NCBI RefSeq assembly: GCF_020526085.1
Contig: NZ_CP084874.1
Location: 5,022,001-5,086,000, forward strand
Length of the DNA stretch: 64,000 nt
Source: Klebsiella africana
Lineage (GTDB): Bacteria > Pseudomonadota > Gammaproteobacteria > Enterobacterales > Enterobacteriaceae
Direction of reading: 5' to 3'
Shown: one piece after another, positions 20,740-31,261 of the stretch
Layout of the letters: each line of letters starts with the position of its first letter
Position numbering within the stretch: position 1 is the first letter of the stretch
Notes under the pieces: generated by a model
The model's database searches: none
Told to the model about the DNA's origin: nothing
The model's input: only the letters and a program-made list of their open reading frames with translations
Program-made: the position numbers and the translations under genes

Positions 20740-21870
20740 TCAGGAGAAATAGCTCAGCAGCGAGTTAATCACCGTCCGCTGGTTCACCACAGACAGATTA
20801 TAAAACAGCGGCAGACGCACCAGGCGCTCGCTCTCCTGAGTGGTGTAGCGGTCTTCACCATGGAATTCGCCGAAGTGTTCGCCGGCCGGGCAGCTGTGCA
20901 ACGGAATATAATGGAATACCGCGAGGATCTCCGCCTCTTTCAGCCAGGCGATCAGTTTGCTGCGATCCTCGATATCGCGCAGCTTAATGTAGAACATGTG
21001 CGCGTTTTGCCCACAGTCGGCCGGAACCGTCGGCAGTTCGATACGCCCGGCGCGCGCCAGCGGCAGCAGCGCATCGTAGTAGTTCTGCCACAGCGCCAGG
21101 CGCTGCTGGTTGATGCGCTCCGCTGCTTCCAGCTGCGCCCACAGATAAGCGGCCTGCAGGTCGGACATCAGATAGCTGGAGCCAATATCCCGCCAGGTAT
21201 ATTTATCCACCAGGCCGCGAAAGAACTGGCTGCGGTTGGTGCCTTTTTCGCGAATGATCTCCGCGCGTTCCACCAGCGTGCGATCGTTGATAAGCGTCGC
21301 CCCGCCCTCACCGCCGGCGGTGTAGTTTTTGGTTTCATGGAAGCTGAAGCAGCCGATATGGCCGATAGTACCCAGCGCACGCCCCTTGTAGGTAGACATC
21401 ACCCCCTGCGCGGCGTCTTCCACCACGAACAGGTTGTATTTGTCGGCGATGGCCATGATGGTGTCCATCTCGCAGGCTACGCCGGCATAGTGCACCGGGA
21501 CAATCGCCCGGGTTTTATCGGTGATGGCGGCTTCGATAAGCGTTTCATCGATATTCATCGTATCGCGACGGATATCAACGAAGACGATTTTCGCCCCGCG
21601 CAGCACAAAGGCGTTGGCGGTGGAGACAAAGGTATAGCTGGGCATAATCACTTCGTCGCCCGGCTGGATATCCAGCAGCAGCGCGGCCATCTCCAGCGAA
21701 GCCGTGCAGGACGGGGTCAGCAGGGCTTTTGCCGTGCCAAATCGCTGTTCCATCCACTGCTGGCAGCGGCGCGTAAAGCCGCCGTCGCCGCACAGCTTGC
21801 CGCTGTTCATCGCAGACTGCATGTAATCAAGCTCGGTTCCAACCACCGGCGGCGCGTTAAATGGGATCAT
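20740..21870 (-). CDS. wecE: WecE (RffA), dTDP-4-oxo-6-deoxyglucose aminotransferase
   Basis: WecE is the PLP-dependent transaminase that makes dTDP-4-amino-4,6-dideoxygalactose for ECA. From the ATG at 21870 (MIPFNAPPVVGTELDYM) the protein is 376 aa, the family length; the open frame extends upstream only as read-through into wecD. The DegT/DnrJ/EryC1 fold shows the PLP lysine K181 in SFHETKNYTAGGEGG and the EDAAQG motif with D161. It follows wecD by 4 nt. Confidence 0.97.
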   Translation of the reverse strand: MIPFNAPPVVGTELDYMQSAMNSGKLCGDGGFTRRCQQWMEQRFGTAKALLTPSCTASLEMAALLLDIQPGDEVIMPSYTFVSTANAFVLRGAKIVFVDIRRDTMNIDETLIEAAITDKTRAIVPVHYAGVACEMDTIMAIADKYNLFVVEDAAQGVMSTYKGRALGTIGHIGCFSFHETKNYTAGGEGGATLINDRTLVERAEIIREKGTNRSQFFRGLVDKYTWRDIGSSYLMSDLQAAYLWAQLEAAERINQQRLALWQNYYDALLPLARAGRIELPTVPADCGQNAHMFYIKLRDIEDRSKLIAWLKEAEILAVFHYIPLHSCPAGEHFGEFHGEDRYTTQESERLVRLPLFYNLSVVNQRTVINSLLSYFS

Positions 21871-21874
21871 GGGG

Positions 21875-22549
21875 TCACCTGTATAGCCAGTAGGCGGTGC
21901 TTTCCACGTTAGCACCGCTGAGAATATAACGTTTAAGCGCGGCGGTGTTGCCCATCTGGGTCGCCACCCGCAGTGTAGAAAGTCCGCGCGAAGCGGCCCA
22001 GTACCGCGCCGCCTGCATCAGCTGCGCCCCGGCGCCGCGCCCGGCCAGCAGGCCGATACGCGCTTCGGTGGCACTGAGCTGGCGCAGGGAGACAAAAGCG
22101 CGAATATCGCCCTCAGGATGGCGGTAAATCAGGCACTGATGATCGAAGGTGCCGCGCACCGCATTTTCTATCCACTGGGCATAGAAGCGGCTGCTGGCAT
22201 CGGCAGCGTACCAGGGCGCACGAAAGCGGCTCATGGCAAAGGCCTGCGCCGCCTGCTCGCGCAGCGGCGCAATATCCGATTCCACGGCGACGTCGGCGCC
22301 GGCATCAGCAGGGTTGCCCACCGGTAGCGTCAGATCGACCTCACCTTCCACCAGCTGAAAACCCAGCTGCTGTAGCGCGTCCAGCCGGACGGTGTCGCTG
22401 GCGGCGATCTTCGCCTGCACCCGCGACCACCCCGCCAGCGCCTCAGGCGTCAGCCGCGGCGCGTGCTCGTCAAAGCGCACGATCGCGCTGTTCACGGCAA
22501 AGAAGCGGTTCTCCCACTCCAGGGGATCAATACTGGCGCGGACGGGCAC
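21875..22549 (-). CDS. wecD: WecD (RffC), dTDP-fucosamine acetyltransferase
   Basis: WecD N-acetylates dTDP-4-amino-4,6-dideoxygalactose with acetyl-CoA, giving the Fuc4NAc donor of ECA. I start it at the GTG at 22549 ([17 protein letters not shown]), which gives 224 aa as in E. coli. The longer frame upstream lies inside rffH. The GNAT fold is visible in the second half, with the acetyl-CoA loop near [15 protein letters not shown]. The start lies 23 nt inside the end of rffH, an unusually large overlap for this cluster. Confidence 0.94.
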   Translation of the reverse strand: MPVRASIDPLEWENRFFAVNSAIVRFDEHAPRLTPEALAGWSRVQAKIAASDTVRLDALQQLGFQLVEGEVDLTLPVGNPADAGADVAVESDIAPLREQAAQAFAMSRFRAPWYAADASSRFYAQWIENAVRGTFDHQCLIYRHPEGDIRAFVSLRQLSATEARIGLLAGRGAGAQLMQAARYWAASRGLSTLRVATQMGNTAALKRYILSGANVESTAYWLYR

Positions 22550-23408
22550 GGAGCAGGTCCAGCAGATATTGGCCGTAGCCGGTTTTTTCCAGCCTTTTCG
22601 CGGCGCGTTTGACGCCATCGTCGTCCAGCCAGCCGTTGCGCCAGCCGATCTCTTCCAGACAGGCGATTTTAAAGCCCTGACGCTTCTCTACCGTCTGCAC
22701 GAACATGCTGGCCTCGATCAGGCTATCGTGGGTGCCGGTGTCCAGCCAGGCAAAACCACGGCCGAGCAGTTCGACGGTCAATGCGCCATCTTCAAGATAC
22801 ATCTGGTTGATGGAGGTGATTTCCAGCTCGCCGCGCTCGGACGGCTTGACCCGTTTGGCGTACTCCGTCACCTTGCCATCGTAGAAATAGAGGCCAGTGA
22901 CCGCCCAGTTCGACTTCGGCTGCTTCGGCTTCTCTTCCAGCGACAGCGCGCGGAAGTTATCATCAAACTCCACCACGCCAAAGCGCTCAGGATCCATCAC
23001 CTGATAGCCAAAAATCGTCGCTCCTTCCGTACGGGCAGCCACGCTGCGCAGCTTCGGGCTAAAGCTCTGGCCGAAGAAGATATTGTCGCCTAACACCAGG
23101 CACGCCGGTTCGCCGTTAAGAAAGGCTTCGCCGATGATAAACGCCTGGGCTAAACCATCCGGCGTCGGCTGTACGGCATAGTGCAGCGCAATGCCAAACT
23201 CTGAACCATCGCCGAGCAGGCGCTGGAAATCGCGCAGATCGTCCGGCGTGGTGATGATCAGGATCTCACGGATCCCGGCCAGCATTAATACCGACAGCGG
23301 GTAGTAGATCATCGGCTTATCGTAGATCGGCAACAGCTGCTTCGATACGCCGCGGGTGATGGGATGCAGTCGCGTTCCGGAACCACCCGCCAGAATAATA
23401 CCTTTCAT
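22527..23408 (-). CDS. rffH: RffH, glucose-1-phosphate thymidylyltransferase
   Basis: RffH makes dTDP-glucose for the Fuc4NAc branch of ECA and is an RmlA paralogue. The 293-aa protein (second ATG chosen) begins [20 protein letters not shown], the nucleotide-binding signature. The [10 protein letters not shown] motif with its metal-binding aspartate and the [20 protein letters not shown] segment are intact. The gene overlaps wecD at its 3' end. Confidence 0.96.
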   Translation of the reverse strand: MKGIILAGGSGTRLHPITRGVSKQLLPIYDKPMIYYPLSVLMLAGIREILIITTPDDLRDFQRLLGDGSEFGIALHYAVQPTPDGLAQAFIIGEAFLNGEPACLVLGDNIFFGQSFSPKLRSVAARTEGATIFGYQVMDPERFGVVEFDDNFRALSLEEKPKQPKSNWAVTGLYFYDGKVTEYAKRVKPSERGELEITSINQMYLEDGALTVELLGRGFAWLDTGTHDSLIEASMFVQTVEKRQGFKIACLEEIGWRNGWLDDDGVKRAAKRLEKTGYGQYLLDLLRARPRQY

Positions 23409-23426
23409 CATTCCCCCCAGAGATGA

Positions 23427-24500
23427 TTAGCCTTGCAGCCCAAGACGCTCGCCCTGATAGCTTCCGTCCTGAACCTGACGCCACCATGTCTCATTCGCCA
23501 GATACCACGCCACGGTCTTACGCATACCGGAGGTAAAGGTCTCTGCCGGCGTCCAGCCCAGCTCGCGGGCAATCTTAGAGGCATCAATGGCATAGCGCAG
23601 ATCGTGGCCCGGACGGTCGGCAACGAAGGTGATCAGATCGCGATAGTGCGCCACGCCCTGCGGTTTATGCGGCGCCAGCTCTTCCAGCAGCTGACAAATG
23701 GTTTCCACCACCTCGATGTTTTTACGTTCGTTATGACCGCCGATATTATAAGTTTCGCCCGGTTCGCCGCGGGTGGCCACCAGATACAGCGCCCTGGCAT
23801 GATCTTCCACATATAGCCAGTCGCGGATCTGCTGCCCATTGCCATACACCGGCAGCGGCTTGCCCGCCAGCGCGTTGAGGATCGTCAGCGGGATCAGCTT
23901 CTCGGGGAAGTGATACGGGCCGTAGTTATTGGAGCAGTTGGTGATAAGCGTCGGCAGGCCATAGGTCCGCAGCCAGGCGCGCACCAGGTGGTCGCTGCTG
24001 GCTTTCGAGGCTGAATAGGGGCTGCTTGGCGCATAGGGCGTGGTCTCGGTAAAGAAATCATCGCTGCCGTGCAGATCGCCATACACTTCGTCGGTCGAGA
24101 TATGATGAAAACGAAACGCCGATTTTTGCGCCGTAGCCAGGGTATTCCACCAGCTGCGGGCCGCCTCCAGCAGCGTATAGGTGCCTACGATATTGGTCTC
24201 GATAAACGCCGCCGGGCCGTCAATCGAACGATCGACATGGCTTTCCGCCGCCAGGTGCATCACCGTATCCGGTTGATGCTGACGGAAAATACGGTCCAGC
24301 TCGCGGCGGTCGCAGATATCTACCTGTTCAAAGGCGAAACGCGCATCCTGCGCCACTGGCGCCAGCGACATTAAATTGCCGGCATAGGTCAGTTTATCCA
24401 CCACCACCACGCGATTGGCGGTGTGCTGGATAATCTCCCGCACCACCGCCGAACCAATGAAGCCCGCGCCGCCGGTGACCAGAATGGTTCTCACCGCCAC
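23427..24500 (-). CDS. rffG: RffG, dTDP-glucose 4,6-dehydratase
   Basis: RffG converts dTDP-glucose to dTDP-4-oxo-6-deoxyglucose, the substrate of WecE. The 357-aa extended short-chain dehydrogenase has [12 protein letters not shown] for NAD binding near residue 10, the [12 protein letters not shown] region, STDEVYGD with the catalytic aspartate and glutamate, and the YSASK (YxxxK) catalytic pair. Its start overlaps the wecC stop by 10 nt. It is an RmlB paralogue; position in the wec cluster distinguishes it. Confidence 0.96.
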   Translation of the reverse strand: MAVRTILVTGGAGFIGSAVVREIIQHTANRVVVVDKLTYAGNLMSLAPVAQDARFAFEQVDICDRRELDRIFRQHQPDTVMHLAAESHVDRSIDGPAAFIETNIVGTYTLLEAARSWWNTLATAQKSAFRFHHISTDEVYGDLHGSDDFFTETTPYAPSSPYSASKASSDHLVRAWLRTYGLPTLITNCSNNYGPYHFPEKLIPLTILNALAGKPLPVYGNGQQIRDWLYVEDHARALYLVATRGEPGETYNIGGHNERKNIEVVETICQLLEELAPHKPQGVAHYRDLITFVADRPGHDLRYAIDASKIARELGWTPAETFTSGMRKTVAWYLANETWWRQVQDGSYQGERLGLQG

Positions 24501-25753
24501 ACTCCTTTAGTGTCGACGATAAACGCCTGGGTAACGCTATCGCCGCTAACGGCTTTAAATTGGTTATGATCGACCAACATCACCAGCACATCGGCGCTAG
24601 CCAGCGCCGCCTCAAGGGTCGCCAGCGTACACAGACCGTCGAGTTTCTTCGGCAGCACGTGAATGTTGGGCTCAACCACCTGGGTCGTGCCGCTGTGCCA
24701 GCGGGCAATCTGCGCGGCAATTTCCATCGCCGGGCTTTCGCGCAGGTCGTCAATATTCGGCTTAAAGGCGAGGCCAAAACAGGCGATCGTCAGTTCGCTG
24801 GCCCGTTTGTTGGTGGCATTCAGGCAGTCCGCGACCTGGGCTTTCACCTGTTCGATAACCCATTCCGGCTTGTGGTCGTTGACCTCGCGAGCGGTGCGGA
24901 TCAGACGCGCCTGCTGCGGGTTTTGCGCCACGATAAACCACGGATCGACAGCAATGCAGTGGCCGCCGACACCCGGGCCCGGCTGCAGGATATTGACCCG
25001 TGGATGGCGGTTTGCCAGGCGGATCAGTTCCCAGACGTTAATCCCCTGGTCGGCGCAAATCAGCGACAGTTCGTTAGCGAAGGCGATGTTGACGTCGCGG
25101 AAGCTGTTTTCCGTCAGCTTGCACATCTCGGCGGTGCGCGAGTTGGTCACCACGCATTCACCTTCGAGGAAAATTTTATACAGCTCGCTGGCGCGAGCGG
25201 AGCAGACCGGCGACATGCCGCCGATAACGCGGTCGTTTTTAATCAGCTCGACCATCACCTGACCGGGCAATACCCGCTCCGGGCAGTAGGCGATATTCAC
25301 GTCCGCGGCGTCGCCCACCTGCTGAGGGAAGCTAAGATCCGGGCGCATCTCCGCCAGCCACTCGGCCATCTGTTCGGTGGAACCGACCGGCGAGGTGGAC
25401 TCGAGGATCACCAGCGAGCCTTTCTTTAACGTCGGCGCAATGGATTTGGCGGCCGACTCGACAAACACCATATCCGGCTCGTGGCGATCTTTAAACGGCG
25501 TCGGCACGGCAATCAGGTAAGCATCCGCCGCCACCGGGGTGGTGGTGGCGCTTAAATACCCCTGCTCGACCGCGGTTTTCACCACGCTCGCCAGATCCGG
25601 CTCCACGATATGAATCTCTCCACGGTTAATGGTCTCCACGGCATGTTGATTAACATCAACGCCGACCACCCGCTTTTGCCGGGAGGCGAACGCGGCAGCG
25701 GTTGGCAGCCCGATATAGCCAAGGCCAATCACTGAAATGGTAGAAAAACTCAT
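24491..25753 (-). CDS. wecC: WecC, UDP-ManNAc dehydrogenase
   Basis: WecC oxidises UDP-N-acetylmannosamine twice with NAD+ to UDP-ManNAcA, the second ECA sugar donor. The 420-aa protein has the [11 protein letters not shown]ossmann motif at about residues 10-19, the [10 protein letters not shown] segment, and the catalytic cysteine in [14 protein letters not shown]. Three domains of the UDP-glucose/GDP-mannose dehydrogenase family are all present. It overlaps wecB by 4 nt. Confidence 0.97.
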   Translation of the reverse strand: MSFSTISVIGLGYIGLPTAAAFASRQKRVVGVDVNQHAVETINRGEIHIVEPDLASVVKTAVEQGYLSATTTPVAADAYLIAVPTPFKDRHEPDMVFVESAAKSIAPTLKKGSLVILESTSPVGSTEQMAEWLAEMRPDLSFPQQVGDAADVNIAYCPERVLPGQVMVELIKNDRVIGGMSPVCSARASELYKIFLEGECVVTNSRTAEMCKLTENSFRDVNIAFANELSLICADQGINVWELIRLANRHPRVNILQPGPGVGGHCIAVDPWFIVAQNPQQARLIRTAREVNDHKPEWVIEQVKAQVADCLNATNKRASELTIACFGLAFKPNIDDLRESPAMEIAAQIARWHSGTTQVVEPNIHVLPKKLDGLCTLATLEAALASADVLVMLVDHNQFKAVSGDSVTQAFIVDTKGVWR

Positions 25754-26880
25754 AACGTTACCTGATTATTTTTAAGTGCAGACAAAATGCGACGACATGC
25801 TTCGCCATCGCCATAGGGATTATGCGCGCGGCTCATCGCCTGGTATGCGGCATCATCCTCCAGCAGGCGCGTGACTTCCGCCACGATGCGCTGGCTGTCG
25901 GTGCCGACCAGACACACCGTGCCAGCGGCCACTGCTTCCGGACGTTCGGTCATATCGCGCATGACCAGTACCGGTTTCCCGAGAGAAGGGGCCTCTTCCT
26001 GAATGCCGCCAGAATCGGTCAGGATCAGCCAGGCGCGATCCATCAGCCAGACGAACGGCAGGTAATCCTGCGGCTCAATCAACATCACATTGTCAATATG
26101 ACCAAGAATACGATTCACCGGCTCGCTGACGTTAGGATTCAGGTGAACCGGATAGACAATCTGCACCTCAGGGTGGGTATGGGCTATCTCCGCCAGCGCC
26201 TGGCAGATCTGTTCAAAACCGAGCCCAAAGCTTTCCCGCCGGTGGCCGGTAACCAGAATCATCTTTTTACCGTGGCTGATGAAAGGATAGCGCTGCAGCA
26301 GGGTCTCCCGTAGCGCTTCATCACCCCGCACCCGATCCCGCACCCAGAACAGGGCGTCAATGACCGTATTCCCGGTAACCGTGATGCGGCTGTCGGCAAT
26401 ATTTTCCCGCAGCAGGTTCTGCCGCGAGGTTTCCGTGGGGGCGAAATGGTATGTCGCCAGATGGCCGGTCAACGTACGGTTGCCCTCTTCCGGCCAAGGC
26501 GAACTTAAATCGCCGGTGCGCAGGCCGGCCTCTACGTGCCCCACCGGTATCCGCTGGTAAAATGCCGCCAGGCTCGCCGCCATGGTGGTCGTGGTATCGC
26601 CATGCACCAGCACCACGTCGGGTTTAAACGACTCCAGCACCGGCTTCAGCCCCTCAAGGATACGGCAGGTGATCTCAGTCAGCCCCTGCCCCGGCTTCAT
26701 GATGTTGAGATCGTAGTCCGGGGCGATTGAGAATAATTTCAACACCTGATCGAGCATCTCCCGATGCTGCGCAGTCACGCATACTTTCGCCTCAAAATGA
26801 GGATCCTTTGCCAGCGCATGGACCAGAGGCGCCATCTTGATGGCTTCCGGCCTCGTGCCAAATACAGTTAGTACTTTCAC
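25750..26880 (-). CDS. wecB: WecB, UDP-GlcNAc 2-epimerase
   Basis: WecB interconverts UDP-GlcNAc and UDP-ManNAc, committing UDP-GlcNAc to ECA. The 376-aa non-hydrolysing epimerase shows the [12 protein letters not shown]-terminus, D95 in VHGDTTTT, E117 in HVEAGLRT, the GHRRES motif with the catalytic histidine, and the [12 protein letters not shown]-terminal signature. It overlaps wecC by 4 nt and lies 56 nt from wzzE. Confidence 0.97.
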   Translation of the reverse strand: MKVLTVFGTRPEAIKMAPLVHALAKDPHFEAKVCVTAQHREMLDQVLKLFSIAPDYDLNIMKPGQGLTEITCRILEGLKPVLESFKPDVVLVHGDTTTTMAASLAAFYQRIPVGHVEAGLRTGDLSSPWPEEGNRTLTGHLATYHFAPTETSRQNLLRENIADSRITVTGNTVIDALFWVRDRVRGDEALRETLLQRYPFISHGKKMILVTGHRRESFGLGFEQICQALAEIAHTHPEVQIVYPVHLNPNVSEPVNRILGHIDNVMLIEPQDYLPFVWLMDRAWLILTDSGGIQEEAPSLGKPVLVMRDMTERPEAVAAGTVCLVGTDSQRIVAEVTRLLEDDAAYQAMSRAHNPYGDGEACRRILSALKNNQVTL

Positions 26881-26936
26881 ATCGATTCTCTTCGATTAGG
26901 CAATGAAGGTCATCTGCCCTTCACCACAGGCCGCAA

Positions 26937-27986
26937 TCACAGGACACGACGACGCGATAACGCCACGCCTGCGCCGATGAGCGCACCCACAATCCCCCAC
27001 ATCACCATCAGAAACACACGGCGCGGGCTATCGCGTTTTACAGGTTCTTCTGGCGTCCGCAAATACCGGTAAGTCTGAAAACGCGGATCCAACGTTGGAC
27101 CGACGTTCAACGTGCTCAGCATGGCGCGATTCTGGTCGTAATCAAGATCATATTCCGGCCCGACGGCCTGCAGGTTTTCCAGCCTGGCCTGCAGCATCGG
27201 CCTGCCCAATAAAAATAGCTCTGAATCCGGCAACTGATCGGCAGGCACATCCGTTTCGCTACGTGAAATATTGTGTTGCTGGGCAACCTTCAGCGCCTGC
27301 TCCACGCTGTGCGTCCGGCGGTTGAAGATAGCCTCCGCCACCTCTTCCTGGCGCTTTACCTGCGCCTTCATCTGCACCGTCCGCGCCGCCCAAGCGCCTT
27401 TAAGCTCGTCGTTAAGATGGCCTGCCGCCCGCTGGCTGGCGAAAGCCACGTACTGACGCAGCAGATTATTGGCATCCTGCCCGGTTTCGGCGGTCAGTTT
27501 GACGCTGTCGTTAATGCTCTTGGCCGCATCGCCTGGCATAAACTGGATATTGTTAATCAGGTCATCCAGCATCGCCGCATCCGCGCGGGCGTTACCCGAC
27601 TGACGCTGCTTGTAGTAGTCCGTTTGCAGCCAGAAATCGCGCCGGGTATCCCAGGAAGCCAGCTGCATGATGAACTCTTTATACGCTTCATCCATGGCGG
27701 AAGGCTGATCGACCGAGGCGAGGTCGGCTTTAATGTCCAGATTGCGTAAGAACTGCTGCTGGGAATAGTACCCCCCCAACATATTGACAGTAGGCCGATC
27801 GGTGATCGCCGTGGCGCTCCACTCCTGACGAGCAAAGAAGGTATACACCAGCACGATGGCGGCGAAGAGTACGGCGCCGCCGACTATCCAACCTTTTCCT
27901 GCCCATAAAGCGCGAAACAGCCCGCGAATATCCAGCTCGTTCTCAACGTTCACTGCTTGTGCTCCCGGTAATGGTTGAGTCATCAC
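26937..27986 (-). CDS. wzzE: WzzE, ECA chain-length regulator
   Basis: WzzE is the polysaccharide co-polymerase that sets ECA chain length together with WzyE. The 349-aa protein has the class 1 Wzz layout: a short cytoplasmic N-terminus, a first membrane helix at about 33-52 (GWIVGGAVLFAAIVLVYTFF), a large periplasmic, partly coiled-coil domain, and a second membrane helix near 323-342 preceded by a proline-rich stretch (EEPVKRDSPRR). It follows wecA by 10 nt. Confidence 0.95.
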   Translation of the reverse strand: MMTQPLPGAQAVNVENELDIRGLFRALWAGKGWIVGGAVLFAAIVLVYTFFARQEWSATAITDRPTVNMLGGYYSQQQFLRNLDIKADLASVDQPSAMDEAYKEFIMQLASWDTRRDFWLQTDYYKQRQSGNARADAAMLDDLINNIQFMPGDAAKSINDSVKLTAETGQDANNLLRQYVAFASQRAAGHLNDELKGAWAARTVQMKAQVKRQEEVAEAIFNRRTHSVEQALKVAQQHNISRSETDVPADQLPDSELFLLGRPMLQARLENLQAVGPEYDLDYDQNRAMLSTLNVGPTLDPRFQTYRYLRTPEEPVKRDSPRRVFLMVMWGIVGALIGAGVALSRRRVL

Positions 27987-27996
27987 TTCCCCAGCT

Positions 27997-29100
27997 TTAT
28001 TTGGTTAGTTTCGGATTATTGCCGCTGTGTCGCCGAATTCTGCGTCTGATGCGCTTAACCAGGCGCGCCACTTTCCAGGCGCGCTTAATACAGTAGCCAT
28101 AAAGAAAGAAGGCTACCAAAAAGAGAATCAACATTACCCATTCCGGCACGATGCGGGTATATTCCGCCGCGACGCCAACCAGCGCCAGCAGAGCGGCGGC
28201 CAGGGTAATCAGGACGAACGCCTGGCGGGAAGTAAACCCAGCGCGCATGATCAAATGATGAATATGCTGACGGTCCGGTGAGAATGGACTCATGCCTTTG
28301 CGCAGACGGCGATACATAATCGCCACCATGTCCATCAACGGGATAGCGATAATCCACAGCGCGGTAACTGGGCTAATGGGATGCGTTTTACCTTGGGTGG
28401 TTTCCAGCAGGATCCAGATAATGGTGAAGCCAATCATCGTGCTGCCGGCGTCACCCATAAAGACTTTATAGCGGCGGCCGAGGGCGCCAAGGTTGAGAAG
28501 AATATAGGGCAGAATGGCGGCGATCATCGCGAAACACCACATCGCCAGGCTGTACTGACCATCAAACCAGAGGATGATCCCGGTTGCCGCAAAGGAGACC
28601 GAAGAGAGGCCGCCAAGCAGGCCGTCGATACCGTCGACCATGTTAAACGCATTGATGGCGGCCCATACGGCAAACAGGGTCAGGAAGAAGCCAAAAGGCC
28701 CCAGCACCAGTTCCCACGAGCCAAAAATAAAGCCCAGACTACTCAGATGCAGATTTCCTGCCATCATCATAATCACGGCGATCGCGGCCTGGATGACCGC
28801 GCGGATTTTTACGCTGATGTCGAAGCGATCGTCAAGCGCGCCAACCAGCACCAATACCCCCGCACAGGCCAGATACAGTGAGGCGTGAGGAATATAATAA
28901 TCGGCGATGGCGAAGGTAAAACAGATGCCTGCATAAACTGAGATACCACCAACCAACGGAATCAACCCCTGATGCCGTTTGCGATAGTTTGGTTTATCCA
29001 CTAACCCAATCTTTTTTGCCACTTTCCGCGCGACAAAAATAAAGAGGGTCGTGAATAAGAAAATACTGATTAATTCAGTAATAGCAGTGAGTAAATTCAC
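27997..29100 (-). CDS. wecA: WecA (Rfe), undecaprenyl-phosphate GlcNAc-1-P transferase
   Basis: WecA transfers GlcNAc-1-phosphate to undecaprenyl phosphate, starting ECA and, in many strains, O-antigen synthesis. I use the GTG at 29100 (VNLLTAITELISIF), which gives the 367-aa family length. The membrane protein has about eleven helices. Cytoplasmic motifs are intact: DDRFD (catalytic aspartates near 90-91), NAFNMVDGIDGL, the GDAGS loop and the HIHHLIMR box. It is the first gene of the ECA operon. Confidence 0.96.
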   Translation of the reverse strand: MNLLTAITELISIFLFTTLFIFVARKVAKKIGLVDKPNYRKRHQGLIPLVGGISVYAGICFTFAIADYYIPHASLYLACAGVLVLVGALDDRFDISVKIRAVIQAAIAVIMMMAGNLHLSSLGFIFGSWELVLGPFGFFLTLFAVWAAINAFNMVDGIDGLLGGLSSVSFAATGIILWFDGQYSLAMWCFAMIAAILPYILLNLGALGRRYKVFMGDAGSTMIGFTIIWILLETTQGKTHPISPVTALWIIAIPLMDMVAIMYRRLRKGMSPFSPDRQHIHHLIMRAGFTSRQAFVLITLAAALLALVGVAAEYTRIVPEWVMLILFLVAFFLYGYCIKRAWKVARLVKRIRRRIRRHSGNNPKLTK

Positions 29101-29240
29101 AACGCATGTGCTCTCAGCATAGTTAATCCGGGAAGTATAGCGATGATGCCCCAACTCCAGAAGGGGAAAAGCAGAACATTACAAATTTATTGTATAGATT
29201 TTAGTCTGTTAAAGCTGTCTCCGCCTGCCGATCCGGCGCC

Positions 29241-29246
29241 ATTATA
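29241..29246 (-). promoter_or_regulatory. candidate -10 element of the wec operon
   Basis: A perfect TATAAT on the minus strand lies about 140 nt upstream of wecA and 140 nt downstream of the rho terminator hairpin region boundary. No good -35 is visible at 17 nt. It is the best candidate promoter for the ECA operon in the wecA-rho gap. Confidence 0.4.
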
Positions 29247-29301
29247 CGACAACTTTTGTCCGGCTTTCTCTGTCTCTGGATCATACAAACCCAAAAATGA
29301 A

Positions 29302-29340
29302 AACGCCACGCAAAGGCGTGGCGTTTTTGGCTTTTTTTAC
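29302..29340 (-). terminator. terminator of rho
   Basis: The stem AACGCCACGC-AAAG-GCGTGGCGTT lies a few bases past the rho stop codon and is flanked by T-rich sequence on both strands. It would end the rho transcript before wecA. Confidence 0.85.
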
Positions 29341-29341
29341 C

Positions 29342-30601
29342 TTACGAGCGCTTCATCATATCGAAGAAGTCATCATTCGTCTTGGTCATTGCCAGCTTAT
29401 TGATGAGGAATTCCATCGCATCAATCTCACCCATCGGATGGATAATTTTGCGCAGGATCCACATTTTCTGCAGCTCTTCCTGAGTGGTAAGCAGCTCTTC
29501 TTTACGGGTACCGGAACGGTTGTAGTCGATAGCCGGGAAGACGCGTTTTTCAGCAATCTTACGAGAGAGGTGCAGTTCCATGTTACCGGTGCCTTTAAAC
29601 TCTTCGTAGATAACTTCGTCCATTTTGGAGCCAGTATCGATCAGCGCCGTGGCGATGATGGTCAGGCTACCGCCCTCCTCGACGTTACGTGCCGCACCAA
29701 AGAAACGCTTCGGACGGTGCAGGGCGTTGGCGTCCACACCACCGGTCAGCACTTTACCGGAAGCCGGAACCACGGTGTTGTAGGCACGCGCCAGACGGGT
29801 AATAGAGTCGAGCAGGATGATAACGTCTTTCTTGTGTTCAACCAGACGTTTCGCTTTCTCAATAACCATCTCGGCAACCTGCACGTGACGGGATGCCGGC
29901 TCGTCAAAGGTGGAAGCAACCACTTCACCTTTCACCAGACGCTGCATCTCGGTCACTTCTTCCGGACGTTCGTCGATCAGCAGTACCATCAGCACACAGT
30001 CCGGGTGGTTGTATGCGATGCTCTGCGCGATGTTCTGCAGCAGCATGGTTTTACCGGCTTTCGGCGGCGCGACGATGAGGCCACGCTGGCCGCGGCCAAT
30101 CGGGGAGGCCAGATCCAGTACGCGAGCGGTTAAGTCTTCGGTAGAACCGTTACCACGCTCCATACGCAGGCGAGAGTTCGCGTGCAGCGGCGTTAAGTTC
30201 TCGAACAGAATCTTGTTACGCGCGTTTTCCGGCTTGTCGTAGTTAACTTCGTTAACTTTCAGCAGCGCAAAGTAACGTTCACCCTCTTTCGGAGGACGAA
30301 TCTTACCGGAAATGGTGTCACCAGTGCGGAGGTTGAAACGGCGGATTTGGCTGGGGGATACGTAGATGTCGTCAGGGCCGGCGAGGTAGGAGCTGTCTGC
30401 GGAGCGGAGGAATCCAAATCCATCCTGCAGTATCTCCAGTACGCCGTCGCCAAAGATATCTTCGCCACTCTTCGAATGCTGCTTGAGGATGGCAAAAATA
30501 ATATCCTGCTTACGCATACGAGCCAGGTTTTCCAGCCCCATATTTTCGCCGAGAGTAATCAGCTCAGAAACCGGCGTATTCTTTAATTCGGTAAGATTCA
30601 T
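29342..30601 (-). CDS. rho: Transcription termination factor Rho
   Basis: Rho is the hexameric RNA helicase that ends untranslated transcripts. From the ATG at 30601 ([19 protein letters not shown]) it is 419 aa, exactly the E. coli length. The N-terminal helix bundle and cold-shock-like primary RNA site ([27 protein letters not shown]), the P-loop [13 protein letters not shown], the Q-loop and the R-loop ([17 protein letters not shown]) are intact. It has a long autoregulated leader containing rhoL. Confidence 0.98.
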   Translation of the reverse strand: MNLTELKNTPVSELITLGENMGLENLARMRKQDIIFAILKQHSKSGEDIFGDGVLEILQDGFGFLRSADSSYLAGPDDIYVSPSQIRRFNLRTGDTISGKIRPPKEGERYFALLKVNEVNYDKPENARNKILFENLTPLHANSRLRMERGNGSTEDLTARVLDLASPIGRGQRGLIVAPPKAGKTMLLQNIAQSIAYNHPDCVLMVLLIDERPEEVTEMQRLVKGEVVASTFDEPASRHVQVAEMVIEKAKRLVEHKKDVIILLDSITRLARAYNTVVPASGKVLTGGVDANALHRPKRFFGAARNVEEGGSLTIIATALIDTGSKMDEVIYEEFKGTGNMELHLSRKIAEKRVFPAIDYNRSGTRKEELLTTQEELQKMWILRKIIHPMGEIDAMEFLINKLAMTKTNDDFFDMMKRS

Positions 30602-30688
30602 AGTGGTGTGGGTTCTTAAACTCGGGGTAAATCTCGAACTTAATGTTGTGAATGGTATGGCAGGAACTTCCATGCCTGTTAACGGCCT

Positions 30689-30790
30689 TCATCTCGTGTC
30701 TGTACGTTGCCTGGTCACAGGAAAGAACGCAGAACTGAAACGACTAGACGGAATGAGTGAAAAGCCCGGAATTATTAGCTTCACGCGCAT
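30689..30790 (-). CDS. rhoL: RhoL leader peptide
   Basis: A 33-codon frame in the rho leader starts at ATG 30790 and stops 87 nt before rho. E. coli has a 33-aa RhoL at the same place. The C-terminal half (PSSRFSSAF.PVTRQR) matches the E. coli peptide as I remember it, while the N-terminal nine residues differ. Conservation of frame and exact length supports a real leader ORF in rho autoregulation. No strong ribosome binding site is visible. Confidence 0.7.
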   Translation of the reverse strand: MRVKLIIPGFSLIPSSRFSSAFFPVTRQRTDTR

Positions 30791-30877
30791 TTATGCGGGA
30801 TGCTTCGGGTAAAACAAGATTCAAACAAGGTATGTTTAAAACGAAGTCTGTGGATTAACTTAGCACGACTCCAGCCG

Positions 30878-30916
30878 GGCGTCCAGAGTTCCGCAAAAAA
30901 TAGGAATCTGGACGCC
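30878..30916 (-). other. long-armed inverted repeat between trxA and rho
   Basis: GGCGTCCAGA (30878-30887) and TCTGGACGCC (30907-30916) form a perfect 10-bp stem around a 19-nt A-rich loop, starting 15 nt after the trxA stop. There is no T tail on the minus strand. It is either the trxA 3' end structure or part of the rho leader. Confidence 0.55.
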
Positions 30917-30931
30917 GGAACAGCAATTCGC

Positions 30932-31261
30932 TTACGCCAGGTTAGCGTCGAGGAACTCTTTCAGCTGACCCTTGGACAGTGCGCCAACTTTAGTGGCCGC
31001 CACTTCGCCGTTTTTGAACAGCAGCAGGGTTGGGATACCGCGAATGCCGTATTTCGGCGCAGTGCCCGGGTTCTGGTCGATGTTCAGCTTAGCTACGGTC
31101 AGTTTGCCCTGATACTCTTCAGCGATCTCATCCAGAATCGGGGCGATCATTTTGCACGGACCACACCACTCTGCCCAGAAATCGACGAGGGTCAGCCCGT
31201 CAGCCTTGAGTACGTCCGTGTCAAAACTGTCGTCAGTCAGGTGAATAATTTTATCGCTCAT
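30932..31261 (-). CDS. trxA: Thioredoxin 1
   Basis: TrxA is the general cytoplasmic dithiol reductant for ribonucleotide reductase, PAPS reductase and others, recycled by TrxB. From the ATG at 31261 ([18 protein letters not shown]) the protein is 109 aa. The active site WCGPC is present in [15 protein letters not shown], with the buried aspartate D27 and the cis-proline in [11 protein letters not shown]. It is almost identical to E. coli thioredoxin. It lies upstream of rho on the same strand and divergent from rhlB. Confidence 0.99.
   Translation of the reverse strand: MSDKIIHLTDDSFDTDVLKADGLTLVDFWAEWCGPCKMIAPILDEIAEEYQGKLTVAKLNIDQNPGTAPKYGIRGIPTLLLFKNGEVAATKVGALSKGQLKEFLDANLA

Noticed and set aside
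20551..21912. 453-codon plus-strand frame opposite wecE
   Set aside because: It is a shadow frame on the opposite strand of a clearly conserved gene in high-G+C DNA and resembles no known protein.
24560..25429. 289-codon plus-strand frame opposite wecC
   Set aside because: A shadow of wecC with no start signal or recognisable similarity.
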